Source: an uncultured Clostridia bacterium (GTDB lineage Bacteria > Bacillota > Clostridia > Christensenellales > UBA3700). Taken from it: a stretch of DNA of 47,814 bases. Below, one piece after another: positions 18,205 through 30,463 of the stretch. The notes beneath the pieces were generated by a model, which had not been told where the DNA came from, made no database searches, and saw only the letters and a list, made by a program, of their open reading frames with translations. Made by a program: the position numbers and the translations under genes. The stretch lies in NCBI GenBank assembly GCA_947175555.1, contig CAMWNK010000005.1:1-47814 (forward strand), in the 5' to 3' direction. The number at the start of each line of letters is the position of its first letter. Within the stretch, counting starts at the first letter, position 1.

Positions 18205-19578
18205 ATGTATGAGCAGATGCACGAGGAGTGCGGAGTATTCGTCGCCGTAGGCGTTGCGGACGCGGCGGAAGTCGTGAGCTGCGCTCTTACACACCTTCAG
18301 CACAGGGGACAGGAGAGCGCGGGCGTAGCCGCAGGATGCAGCGGGCGGCTCAGATGCGTCAAGGGATTGGGGCTTGTATCCGAGGTCTTGGGCGGAGAGG
18401 ACGTCATCATGCCGTCGGGCGATATAGCCGTAGGTCATGTCAGGTACTCCACCAGCGGAGGAAATAACCTTGCCAACGTACAGCCCATATGCGTAAATAC
18501 TTTGCGCGGCAGACTGGCTGTAGTACATAACGGCAATCTGTCTAACGCGGCTCTCTTGCGCAGAGAGCTCGAGGGCAGCGGAGCTATCTTTCAAGGCACG
18601 GCGGATACGGAGCTGATTGCCTGCCTTATAGCAAGGGCGCAGATAAAATGCGCCGCTCTCGATAAGGCTGTAGAGCAGGTTTTGCCGCGTCTCGAAGGGG
18701 CTTTTTGCCTTGCCGTAACCGACGGCTCAACGCTGGTGGCGGCGCGCGATACGCACGGATTCAGACCGTTTTGCATAGGAGAGGGCAGGGACGGCGGAGT
18801 GCTGATTTCTTCCGAGAGCTGCGCTATCGAGGCAGTCGGCGGAAAAGTAATAAGGGATATTATGCCCGCGGAGCTACTCGTTGTACGCAATAGTGAAGTA
18901 GAGAGAAGACGCTACAGCGCGGCGCAAGAGAGAGCGGCGTGCGTATTTGAGTATATTTATTTTGCTCGCCCCGACAGCGTAATAGACGGGCAGAGCGTAT
19001 ATCACAGCAGATATCTTGCGGGCGTTACGCTGGCTAAGCAGTTCACTCCTATTGCCGACGCGGTAGTAGGCGTGCCCGACAGCGGACTGCCGGCAGCGGA
19101 AGGATACGCGGCGCAATCGGGCATACCGTATTGCAACGGCTTGGTCAAGAACAGATATATCGGCAGGACGTTCATTCAGCCTACGCAGGGCATGAGAGAG
19201 GGCGCGGTGAGGCTTAAGCTGTCGCCGCTTAAAAGCGAAATCGAGGGCAAGAGAATAGTGCTTGTGGACGACTCTATCGTCAGAGGCACTACCATGCGCA
19301 GGATTGTGGCGATGCTCAGGAGCGCGGGAGTTAAAGAGATACATCTTGCAATCACGTCTCCGCCCTTTAAGCACGCCTGTTATTACGGTACCGACGTCCC
19401 CGAGGAAGGGCAGCTGCCCGCCAATAAATATACGATAGAACAGATGAGGCAAATGCTGGGCGCGGACAGCCTGACTTTCCTTGACGTAAACAGGCTGGAG
19501 GAGATAACTCCTAATTGCGCGCACGCTCTGTGCAAGGCGTGCTTTGACGGGCATTATCCTCAGCCGCCTAAAAATTAA
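18205..19578 (+). CDS. purF: Amidophosphoribosyltransferase
   Basis: ECGVFVAVG, ALTHLQHRGQESAGVA, GHVRYSTSGGNNLANVQPI, VGVPDSGLPAAEGYAAQSGIPY, VLVDDSIVRGTTMRRIV. Exact start uncertain (18187, 18205 or 18217). Confidence 0.95.
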   Translation: MYEQMHEECGVFVAVGVADAAEVVSCALTHLQHRGQESAGVAAGCSGRLRCVKGLGLVSEVLGGEDVIMPSGDIAVGHVRYSTSGGNNLANVQPICVNTLRGRLAVVHNGNLSNAALLRRELEGSGAIFQGTADTELIACLIARAQIKCAALDKAVEQVLPRLEGAFCLAVTDGSTLVAARDTHGFRPFCIGEGRDGGVLISSESCAIEAVGGKVIRDIMPAELLVVRNSEVERRRYSAAQERAACVFEYIYFARPDSVIDGQSVYHSRYLAGVTLAKQFTPIADAVVGVPDSGLPAAEGYAAQSGIPYCNGLVKNRYIGRTFIQPTQGMREGAVRLKLSPLKSEIEGKRIVLVDDSIVRGTTMRRIVAMLRSAGVKEIHLAITSPPFKHACYYGTDVPEEGQLPANKYTIEQMRQMLGADSLTFLDVNRLEEITPNCAHALCKACFDGHYPQPPKN

Positions 19579-19597
19579 AAAATAACCGCTACATAGT

Positions 19598-19626
19598 TTG
19601 ACATTTTCCGTAAGGAGTAATACAAT
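19598..19626 (+). promoter_or_regulatory. Sigma-A-type promoter of carA
   Basis: TTGACA (19598-19603), 17 bp, TACAAT (19621-19626). Confidence 0.85.
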
Positions 19627-19637
19627 ATTAACGGATT

Positions 19638-19651
19638 GGACAACGGCGTCC
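19638..19651 (+). promoter_or_regulatory. Candidate ANTAR-type antiterminator hairpin (GGAC-AACGGC-GTCC) in the carA leader
   Basis: Hexaloop AACGGC has A1 and G4 and is identical to the asnA loop; 3' arm lies in the terminator 5' arm. Confidence 0.65.
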
Positions 19652-19691
19652 GCAAAAGGATATTTTTATCCCTTTTGCGGACGCTTTTTTT
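19646..19691 (+). terminator. Leader intrinsic terminator upstream of carA
   Basis: GCGTCCGCAAAAGG...CCTTTTGCGGACGC (14-bp perfect stem), then TTTTTTT; ends ~18 nt before the ATG. Confidence 0.9.
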
Positions 19692-19709
19692 ATGCGCGGG
19701 AGAGAGTAA

Positions 19710-20789
19710 ATGAAAGGTTATCTTGTATTGCAAAACGGTAAAGTTTACGAGGGCGAAAGGTTTGGAAGTATGCGCGACAGCATAGGCGAGCTAGTCTTTT
19801 CGACGGCTATGGTCGGATATTGCGAGACGCTTACGGATCCCAGTTATTACGGGCAGATAATCATGCAGACGTTTCCGCTTGTAGGCAATTACGGGGTGTG
19901 TCAAGAGGACTTCGAGAGCAGTAAAATATATGCCTTCGGATATATTGTGAGGCAGCTATGCGAGTATCCGTCCAACTTCCGCAGCGAGGGCGGGCTGGAA
20001 GATATGCTTATCAAGTACGATATCCCCGCCTTGCAGGGCATCGATACCAGAGCCGTTACGAGACAGGTAAGAGAAGCGGGAGTCATGAACGCGGCGATTG
20101 TGTCGGATATTAGCGACATCGATAAGATAATGTCTATGCTTTCCGCTTATACGGTGAAGCGCGCCGTCAAGTCGGTATCTTCGACTAAAAAGGAGCATCT
20201 TTGCGATAAGAACGCGCCTACGGTAGTGCTGTGGGACTTCGGCGCAAAGGGAAATATCGTAAGACATCTTTTGTCGAGAGGGCTTAACGTGATAAGCGTG
20301 CCTTACAACTACACGGCAGAGCGCATACTCGAGCTTGCCCCCGACGGAATCATGCTGTCCAACGGTCCCGGGGACCCCAAAGAAAATACGGGCGTAATCA
20401 AAGAGCTTGCAAGTTTAGTCGGGCAAGGCGTGCCGATATTCGGCATATGCTTGGGACATCAGTTGCTTGCGCTTGCTCACGGAGCAACTACGCAAAAGCT
20501 CAAGTACGGGCACAGAGGTATCAATCAGCCCGTCAAGTTCACAAGCAGCGGCAGAGTGTACGTTACTTCGCAAAATCATGGCTATGCGGTGGTGTCCGAC
20601 TCCTTGCCTAAAGGCGCTGAACTTATGTGCGTGAGTATGAACGACGGCACGTGCGAGGGAGCGATGTACGACGACGGCAGCTATTCGGTGCAGTTCCATC
20701 CCGAAGCAGGCGCGGGACCGCACGATACGCAGTTCCTCTTCAACGAATTTGCGGATAAGGTAGTCCGCTATCACGCGGGTAAGCATTGA
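19710..20789 (+). CDS. carA: Carbamoyl-phosphate synthase small subunit
   Basis: LVLQNGKVYEGERFGS, GEVLVFSTAMVGY-like, LSNGPGDPKENTGVIKEL, FGICLGHQLLALAHG, VQFHPEAGAGPHDTQFLFNEF. Confidence 0.97.
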   Translation: MKGYLVLQNGKVYEGERFGSMRDSIGELVFSTAMVGYCETLTDPSYYGQIIMQTFPLVGNYGVCQEDFESSKIYAFGYIVRQLCEYPSNFRSEGGLEDMLIKYDIPALQGIDTRAVTRQVREAGVMNAAIVSDISDIDKIMSMLSAYTVKRAVKSVSSTKKEHLCDKNAPTVVLWDFGAKGNIVRHLLSRGLNVISVPYNYTAERILELAPDGIMLSNGPGDPKENTGVIKELASLVGQGVPIFGICLGHQLLALAHGATTQKLKYGHRGINQPVKFTSSGRVYVTSQNHGYAVVSDSLPKGAELMCVSMNDGTCEGAMYDDGSYSVQFHPEAGAGPHDTQFLFNEFADKVVRYHAGKH

Positions 20790-20875
20790 TTTTTGCCGCA
20801 GCGCGCCGTACGAATTCGTATGCGAATATGAAGGTGTTGAGGCAATTAAGACAGACATTACTAAGACATTGATAT

Positions 20876-20901
20876 GCTGTAATTGCGACAGGCATTACAG
20901 C
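20876..20901 (+). promoter_or_regulatory. Hairpin in the pyrG leader (GCTGTAAT...ATTACAGC)
   Basis: 8-bp perfect inverted repeat ~23 nt before the pyrG ATG; no T-run. Confidence 0.45.
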
Positions 20902-20914
20902 GATATGGATATAA

Positions 20915-23712
<2,798 letters not shown>

Positions 23713-23751
23713 CAATGCCGCAATAGATATTTTACAATATCGCTATCGATT

Positions 23752-23780
23752 TATCCGCCGCCGATACGGCGGATATTTTT
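23752..23780 (+). terminator. Intrinsic terminator after dapL
   Basis: TATCCGCCG-ccgata-CGGCGGATA followed by TTTTT. Confidence 0.8.
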
Positions 23781-23952
23781 ATACTGTCGATTGCGCTGCG
23801 GCGCAATTTGTTTTACTGAAATATCATTTAATAGTTGCAAACTATTATTAAGCAAATGGGTAATAAGACTTGATTTGACTTGCGTAAATCGGCTTGAGCG
23901 CAGGCGGAGTTTAGATTGACTTTGAATTGTCTAAATAATATAATATTATAGT

Positions 23953-24717
23953 ATGGAAGATAAGTACGAACTATATGCGGATTTGCATACTCATACTACT
24001 TATTCTCACGGCAAGGGCAGCGTAGAGGATAACGTGCGCGCCGCCAAGTTCCGCGGGCTGGAGTGCATTGCTATCACCGACCACGGTCCGAGACATCCGC
24101 TCGTCGGCGTCAAGCCGTCCGTATTGCCGAAGATCAGAAAAGATATCGAAGAGAGCGCAGCTAAATACGGCATAGACGTCATGCTCGGCATAGAGGCCAA
24201 TATCTACGGTATGAGCGGCGCTATAGATATCGATAGAGCTAAGCTGTCCGAGCTGGATATTATCCTTGCGGGGTTTCATGCGTCCGCCGCGCCGCAAAAG
24301 GTATCGGACGCCTTCAAACTGCACTTTAATCTCATAAGCGGCAAGCTGTCCGCAACCTCCAAGGCTCAGCGCGCCCGCAACACCAAGGCATATATCAATT
24401 GTGTAAAAAATTATCCTATCGACATCATTACGCATCCGGGCTTTTGGCTGGACGTGGACTGGGTTGAGCTGGGCAAGGCGTGCGCGGATTACGGCACTCA
24501 TCTGGAGATATCGGGCAGGCACAAGACTCCCGATATACGCGGCTTGGAGCAACTGCTGAGTACAGGCGTAAGGTTCGTTATCAATTCCGACGCTCATAAG
24601 GTAGAAAATATAGGCGTATGCGACTATGCGGTAAATCTTGCGAAAAAGGTGGGAATACCCGAGCAGCGTATCGTCAATTGCGGCGACAATCCACTGGTTT
24701 TGAGGTCGCGCACGTGA
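23953..24717 (+). CDS. PHP-domain phosphatase/phosphoesterase (YcdX-like)
   Basis: YADLHTHTTYSHGKGSVEDNVRAAKFRGLECIAITDHGPRH; IDIITHPGFW; INSDAHKVENIG. Confidence 0.9.
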   Translation: MEDKYELYADLHTHTTYSHGKGSVEDNVRAAKFRGLECIAITDHGPRHPLVGVKPSVLPKIRKDIEESAAKYGIDVMLGIEANIYGMSGAIDIDRAKLSELDIILAGFHASAAPQKVSDAFKLHFNLISGKLSATSKAQRARNTKAYINCVKNYPIDIITHPGFWLDVDWVELGKACADYGTHLEISGRHKTPDIRGLEQLLSTGVRFVINSDAHKVENIGVCDYAVNLAKKVGIPEQRIVNCGDNPLVLRSRT

Positions 24718-25622
24718 ATATTACTCAAGACGTAATAACGCGATTATTCGATAAAGAGATAGGGGATAAGTCCGCATATCTTTACGCGTTGCTTAGGCAA
24801 CGCGGCGAGATAAGCTATAAAGAGGGCAAGAGTTATCTTACCGTGGACAGTATGTACGGCAGCGTGGTGAGCCATGCGGCAGGCATGCTTAAGGATTTGC
24901 TCGGTTGCTCTGTTAACGTCGGAAGAAAGAGCGGGGACAAGCCCTATTACTATTTCACCTTAGAGGGTAAGGCGGTATCGGATACGCTGTGCTGCGTGCG
25001 CATGTCGCTTCCCGATAAGTTGGACGCAGTCGATGCGGAGAGCTATTATATAAGTCATTCTTTTTGCGATTACGCAAGGGGGCTTTTTGTCGGAGGCGGA
25101 GCTTTGAGCGTGCCGTCAGAGGACGGGGACAGAGGATATCTCGCGGAGATAAGGATGTGGGACCCCGACAGCGCGGCGGCTGCGTGCGAGGCATTCAGGC
25201 GCGCAGGCGTGGCTATGGATATCGTGCAGCGTAAGACGGACAGCGTCATCAGTACGCGCAAAGGAGAAGAAGCATACAATCTGCTCGTTTTGATAGGCGC
25301 GACGGATAGCGCGCTTGACTTGCAAAATCTGATGCTTGAGCAAGATACCCGCGCTCTTGCCAATAGGCGTTCCAACTTCGAAATACATAATCTTCAGAAG
25401 TCGGTAGACAGCGCGGTAGAGCAGATGGAAGCGATAACGTATCTTAGCGATAGGGGATTGCTGTCGGCGTTTTCCGATGAGGACAGGCTTATATTGGAGT
25501 GCAGAATGAATAACCGCACAGCCTCGTCTGCCGAGATAGCCAAGATGCTGGGCGTGAGTAAGAGCAAGGTATTTAGACGATTGCAAAAGGCGATAGATAC
25601 CGCAAAGTCGGAGGGGATGTAA
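24714..25622 (+). CDS. whiA: Sporulation/cell-division regulator WhiA
   Basis: NRRSNFEIHNLQKSVDSAVEQMEAITYL and RMNNRTASSAEIAKMLGVSKSKVFRRL; GTG start overlapping the PHP gene stop (GTGA). Confidence 0.9.
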   Translation: MNITQDVITRLFDKEIGDKSAYLYALLRQRGEISYKEGKSYLTVDSMYGSVVSHAAGMLKDLLGCSVNVGRKSGDKPYYYFTLEGKAVSDTLCCVRMSLPDKLDAVDAESYYISHSFCDYARGLFVGGGALSVPSEDGDRGYLAEIRMWDPDSAAAACEAFRRAGVAMDIVQRKTDSVISTRKGEEAYNLLVLIGATDSALDLQNLMLEQDTRALANRRSNFEIHNLQKSVDSAVEQMEAITYLSDRGLLSAFSDEDRLILECRMNNRTASSAEIAKMLGVSKSKVFRRLQKAIDTAKSEGM

Positions 25623-25623
25623 G

Positions 25624-28600
25624 ATGAGTGAAGATATTAAGGCGGGCATCGCCGAAGGCTTGGGCGGACAGCCTGCCGAGGTAAAGGATAAAGGCGAGGT
25701 AAAGCCAGAGGTTCCTGCCGCAAAGGACGCCGCCCCTGCTACCGATAAGAAGAAAGAGGAAAAGCGCGCGCCTAAAGTAGAGGGATTTGTTCACCTCCAC
25801 GTACATAGCGAGTATTCCTTGCTGGACGGCGCGGCAAGGCTCGTGCAAGGCAAGCATTCGCCGCTGCTTGAGTCTGTAAAGGCTAAGGGTATGCAGGCGA
25901 TGGCGCTTACGGACCACGGCAATATGTTCGCCGCCTATACTTTCTATAAGAAAGCCAAAGATATGGGCATTAAACCGATAATAGGCTGCGAGTTTTACAC
26001 GTGCGAAAACATGCACGATACTACCGACAGACATCGCAATCATCTCATACTGCTTGCAAAAAACAATACGGGATATCACAATCTGGTCAAGATGAATTCG
26101 CTTGCCTTTACGGAAGGATTTCATTATAAGCCGCGCATAGATCTCGAGTTGCTTTCGCGCCACAGCGAGGGCGTAATATGTATGTCGGCGTGTCTGTCGG
26201 GACGCGTGTCGGAGCTGCTTGTCCAAGGCGATTACGAGGGCGCAAAGGAGTACGCGCTCAAGCTCAAGTCCATGTTCGCAGACGGCGATTTCTACATAGA
26301 AATGCAAGACCACGGCATGCGCGAGCAAAAGACTATCAATCCCGACCTCGTACGGCTTGCCAAGGAGATAGGCGTCAAGGTGGTCGCAACCAACGACGCG
26401 CATTACATAGATAAGAGCGACGCGGAGATGCACGACGTATTGCTTTGCATACAGACGGGCAAGACATTCGACGATCCTACGCGTCTTAAGTTCAGCACGG
26501 ACGAGGTATATCTCAAGTCTCCAAAGGAGATGGAGGCACTGTTCTCATGGGTTCCCGAGGCGCTGACTACTACCGCGGAGATAGCCAATAAGTGCAACGT
26601 AGAGATTAAGAGAGAGGACCTCATGCCCCCCTTCCGTCCCGAGGACGGCTCCGCGCCCGCCGATTATCTGCGCAAGATAGCGTACGAGGGCTTGGAGCAG
26701 CGGTATCACGGTCTTAACGACGAGCTGATTAAGAGGGCGGAGTACGAGCTCGATATCATTATCAAGACGGGCTTTGCAGAGTATTTTCTGATAGTATGGG
26801 ACTTTATCCGCCATGCCAAGAGCAAGGGCATACCCGTAGGCGCGGGACGAGGCAGCGGCGTGAGCAGTATTATTGCCTATTCCATCGGTATTACCAACGT
26901 CGATCCGCTCAAGTATAGCTTGCTGTTTGAGCGATTCCTCAACCCCGAGCGCGTTTCCGCGCCCGACTTCGATATAGACTTCTGCTACGAAAGACGCGGC
27001 GAAGTAATCGACTACGTTATTGATAAGTACGGCAGCGATAAGGTGTGCCAGATACTTGCCTTGGGTACAATGAAGGCAAAGGGCGCGATAAAGGACGTCG
27101 CGCGTATTTACGGCATACCTCTCGCGCTCGTCAACCGTTGCACCAAGGCTATAGCCAACGCCCCCGGAGTTACTCTCGAGAAAGTATTGTTCGAGGATAA
27201 GAACGAGAAGAAGGAGGGCGAGGACAGCAAGTCTTTCTACTCGCCCGAAGTGGTCGAGATATACAACAGCAATCCCGAGATGCACAAGGTCATCGATATG
27301 GCGCTTAAGATTGAGGGCATGCCGCGCAACTGCTCAAAGCACGCTGCGGGCGTCGTGATATGTAAAGAGGTGATATCCGATTACGTGCCTTTGCAAAAAA
27401 ACGGCGACGATATCACTACGCAGTTCCAAAAGGACGAGGTAGAGCAGCTTGGTATGCTCAAGATGGACTTCCTCGGGCTCAAGACTCTGACGGACATCCG
27501 CAAGGCTAAGCAGTACGTAATGGAAGATTACGGAGTGGATGTCGATTTCGAGAAGCTCGGTTACGACGATCCCAACGTATATGAATTGATAAGCACGGGC
27601 GAGACAGATGCGGTATTCCAGCTCGAAGGCGGCGGCATGAAAGACTTTATGCGCAAGCTCAAGCCCGAGAATCTGGAAGATATCATAGCAGGCATATCGC
27701 TTTATCGCCCCGGACCGATGAAGAAGATACCCGAGTATTGCGCCTCTAAGCACAATCCCGCAAATATCAAGTATCTTCACCCCTTGCTCGAGCCGATACT
27801 CAATATGACTTACGGCGTAATGGTATATCAAGAGCAGGTAATGCAGATAGTGCAGTCGCTTGCGGGCTTTACGCTCGGCAGAGCGGACATACTGCGCCGC
27901 GCGATGGGTAAAAAGAAGCTCGATATCATGAATGCGGAAAAGGAAGTGTTTATCCACGGCACTCCCGCTAAAGAAGCGCAATATTACCCCGACGGCACGC
28001 TCAAGAGCAAGGCGGAGCCCGCCGTAGACGGATGCGTAGTAAGAGGCGTGCCCGAGGACGTTGCGGATATCATCTTCAGAGACATGCAGGACTTTGCAAA
28101 GTATGCCTTCAATAAGTCGCACGCGGCGGCATACGCGGTGCTTGCATACGAGACGGCGTATCTTAAGAGATATTACAATATCGAGTTTATCGCCGCAGTT
28201 ATCAACAACCGTATCACCAACGCTCCCGAGGTGGAGAAGTATCTGACGTATCTAAGGCAGAACGGATACGAAATTTATCCGCCCGATATCAATAAGAGCT
28301 TTGTAGAGTTCAAGGTCGAGGGCAAGGGACTGCGCTTTGGACTTAACGGAATTAAGAACGTAGGCGCGGCGGCGATGCAGGCGTTGGTAGAAGAAAGAAT
28401 CAAAAACGGACCTTTTACGACGTTCAACGAGATATTCAAAAGATTGCCTGCAGGCACGCTCAATAAGCGTCTTGTGGAAAGTCTTATCAAGGCGGGAGCT
28501 TTCGATTGCTTTGGAATAACGCGCGCCGCGCTTGCCGCGTGCTACGAGAGCGTAATGCTCAAGTGGCAGCAGATAAAGAAGAACGGCGGCAGCAATCAGA

Positions 28601-29382
28601 TGTCCTTCTTCGATTTCTTCGACGACAACTCGGACATACAAGACGATATGCCGAGGCTGAAAGAGTATACCCGCATGCAGATACTTTTGCAAGAAAAAGA
28701 GGTGCTGGGCATATATATGTCGGGGCATCCTCTCGAGGACTATGCCGAGCAATATAAGGAGATGGATTTCAATCTCGGCATGATTAAGGACCTGCTCGGA
28801 GCAAAGGGCGACGAGGATTCGGACGAGGAAGTGCAGGACGATGCAGTAGCTCAGCTTGTAAATAAATTCGATAAGAGCACAGTCGTGCTCGGCGGATTGC
28901 TGCACGGGGTGGAAAAGAAGGTTACCAAGAGCAACGAGCTCATGGCGTACGCGCGTCTTGAAGATATGTACGGTGATATCGAGACGGTGGTTTTCCCTAA
29001 GGCGTTTACTAATTGCAGAGACATATTCGTCAGCGATAAGATAGTCATAGTCGAGGGCGTGCTAAATATAGGCGATAACGGCGCGAGCATTACGGTAAGA
29101 AACGTGCAAGAGTGGAAGCTGGGCGGAGAAGAGACCGAGCAAAAGGAAGCAGTCGAGACCTTGGCAGACGACCTATATATCAAGGTACCTGATAGGCAGA
29201 CGTACGAGAGCAAGGTCATACAGGCTCTTGCGGACAGACCTGGAGACAGCAGGGTAATAATGCAGCTCGACGGAAAACTGTTTGATACGGGATATAGAGT
29301 CAATATTAAGCCCGGGCTTATCTACGAGCTCAATTACGCGCTGGGAGAAAAATGCGTGCTACGCAAGCCGCGTAAAAAATAA
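25624..29382 (+). CDS. dnaE: DNA polymerase III subunit alpha (DnaE)
   Basis: FVHLHVHSEYSLLDGAARL PHP domain, GAGRGSGVSSIIAYSIGITNVDPL, PDFDIDFCYERRGEVIDYV, SLYRPGPMKKIPEY, FNKSHAAAYAVLAYETAYLKRYY. Confidence 0.97.
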   Translation: MSEDIKAGIAEGLGGQPAEVKDKGEVKPEVPAAKDAAPATDKKKEEKRAPKVEGFVHLHVHSEYSLLDGAARLVQGKHSPLLESVKAKGMQAMALTDHGNMFAAYTFYKKAKDMGIKPIIGCEFYTCENMHDTTDRHRNHLILLAKNNTGYHNLVKMNSLAFTEGFHYKPRIDLELLSRHSEGVICMSACLSGRVSELLVQGDYEGAKEYALKLKSMFADGDFYIEMQDHGMREQKTINPDLVRLAKEIGVKVVATNDAHYIDKSDAEMHDVLLCIQTGKTFDDPTRLKFSTDEVYLKSPKEMEALFSWVPEALTTTAEIANKCNVEIKREDLMPPFRPEDGSAPADYLRKIAYEGLEQRYHGLNDELIKRAEYELDIIIKTGFAEYFLIVWDFIRHAKSKGIPVGAGRGSGVSSIIAYSIGITNVDPLKYSLLFERFLNPERVSAPDFDIDFCYERRGEVIDYVIDKYGSDKVCQILALGTMKAKGAIKDVARIYGIPLALVNRCTKAIANAPGVTLEKVLFEDKNEKKEGEDSKSFYSPEVVEIYNSNPEMHKVIDMALKIEGMPRNCSKHAAGVVICKEVISDYVPLQKNGDDITTQFQKDEVEQLGMLKMDFLGLKTLTDIRKAKQYVMEDYGVDVDFEKLGYDDPNVYELISTGETDAVFQLEGGGMKDFMRKLKPENLEDIIAGISLYRPGPMKKIPEYCASKHNPANIKYLHPLLEPILNMTYGVMVYQEQVMQIVQSLAGFTLGRADILRRAMGKKKLDIMNAEKEVFIHGTPAKEAQYYPDGTLKSKAEPAVDGCVVRGVPEDVADIIFRDMQDFAKYAFNKSHAAAYAVLAYETAYLKRYYNIEFIAAVINNRITNAPEVEKYLTYLRQNGYEIYPPDINKSFVEFKVEGKGLRFGLNGIKNVGAAAMQALVEERIKNGPFTTFNEIFKRLPAGTLNKRLVESLIKAGAFDCFGITRAALAACYESVMLKWQQIKKNGGSNQMSFFDFFDDNSDIQDDMPRLKEYTRMQILLQEKEVLGIYMSGHPLEDYAEQYKEMDFNLGMIKDLLGAKGDEDSDEEVQDDAVAQLVNKFDKSTVVLGGLLHGVEKKVTKSNELMAYARLEDMYGDIETVVFPKAFTNCRDIFVSDKIVIVEGVLNIGDNGASITVRNVQEWKLGGEETEQKEAVETLADDLYIKVPDRQTYESKVIQALADRPGDSRVIMQLDGKLFDTGYRVNIKPGLIYELNYALGEKCVLRKPRKK

Positions 29383-29469
29383 AGTGCTTAAACGCGTTAT
29401 AAAAGATAGCCAAAAGGCAGGCGCGTTTGATATAATCGATAGGAACTTTTTGTTATAAGGAGAACATAT

Positions 29470-30435
29470 ATGCGGAAAATTGCCGTTTTGACCAGCGGAG
29501 GAGACGCTCCCGGAATGAACGCCGCCATAAGAGCGGTTACGCGATACGCTATATATAAGGGGTTGGAAGTTTACGGCATTGAGAGAGGCTATACAGGTCT
29601 TATCAACTGCGAAATCAGGCAGATGGACAGGCGCTCGGTGTCGGATATAGTGCAAAGGGGCGGTACGATTCTCAAGACGTCTCGCTCGGCGCAGTTTCAG
29701 CAGATCGAATATCAGAAGATATGCGCAGACAACTTGGAGGCTTACGGCATAGAGGGCGTCGTAGTCATAGGCGGAGACGGCTCTTACAGAGGAGCTAAGG
29801 ACTTATCCGACAACTGCGGCATAGTTACGGTAGGTATACCGGGAACTATTGATAACGACCTTGCTTACACGGACTATACGCTCGGCTTTGACACGGCGGT
29901 CAATACCGCGCTGTCGGCTATCAATAACCTGCGCGATACCATGACCTCGCATGAGAGAGTGTGTATAGTAGAGGTTATGGGACGCAAGTGCGGAGACATC
30001 GCCTTATACGCGGGACTGTGCGGCGGAGCGGAGGTAATACTCGTGCCCGAGGTCAAGACGGATATCGCTCAGGTAGCAAAGAGCATCGCCATCAATAAGC
30101 GCAAGGGTAAGTCGTCGGATATCATCGTGCTTGCGGAAGGATTCTGCCGCGCCGCGGATCTCAAGCAGCAGCTTAAAGATAACGGTATCAATTCTTCCAT
30201 CAAGACTACCGAGCTTGGATACATACAGCGCGGCGGCGCGCCTACGATGCAAGATAGGGTGCTTGCGGCGCAATTCGGCGTGAGAGCCGTAGACGTACTT
30301 ATTGAGGGCAAGGGCTCCAGAGTAGTAGGTATATGCGACAATAATATCATCGATATGGATACGACCGAGGCCTTGGCTATGCCTCGCAAGTTTAATCAAG
30401 AATTGTATAACTGCGCCAATATATTGGGACAGTAA
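29470..30435 (+). CDS. pfkA: ATP-dependent 6-phosphofructokinase
   Basis: TSGGDAPGMNAAIRA; VVIGGDGSYRGA and GIPGTIDNDLAYTDYTLGFDTA (Gly at both ATP-specificity positions). Confidence 0.96.
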   Translation: MRKIAVLTSGGDAPGMNAAIRAVTRYAIYKGLEVYGIERGYTGLINCEIRQMDRRSVSDIVQRGGTILKTSRSAQFQQIEYQKICADNLEAYGIEGVVVIGGDGSYRGAKDLSDNCGIVTVGIPGTIDNDLAYTDYTLGFDTAVNTALSAINNLRDTMTSHERVCIVEVMGRKCGDIALYAGLCGGAEVILVPEVKTDIAQVAKSIAINKRKGKSSDIIVLAEGFCRAADLKQQLKDNGINSSIKTTELGYIQRGGAPTMQDRVLAAQFGVRAVDVLIEGKGSRVVGICDNNIIDMDTTEALAMPRKFNQELYNCANILGQ

Positions 30436-30463
30436 TTATTAAATATAATCGGAGGAACATAAT

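Noticed and set aside
19627-19640. A first (P1) ANTAR hairpin upstream of the carA hexaloop
   Set aside because: Only about 11 nt separate the -10 element from the hairpin stem; no second stem-loop can be drawn in the predicted transcript.
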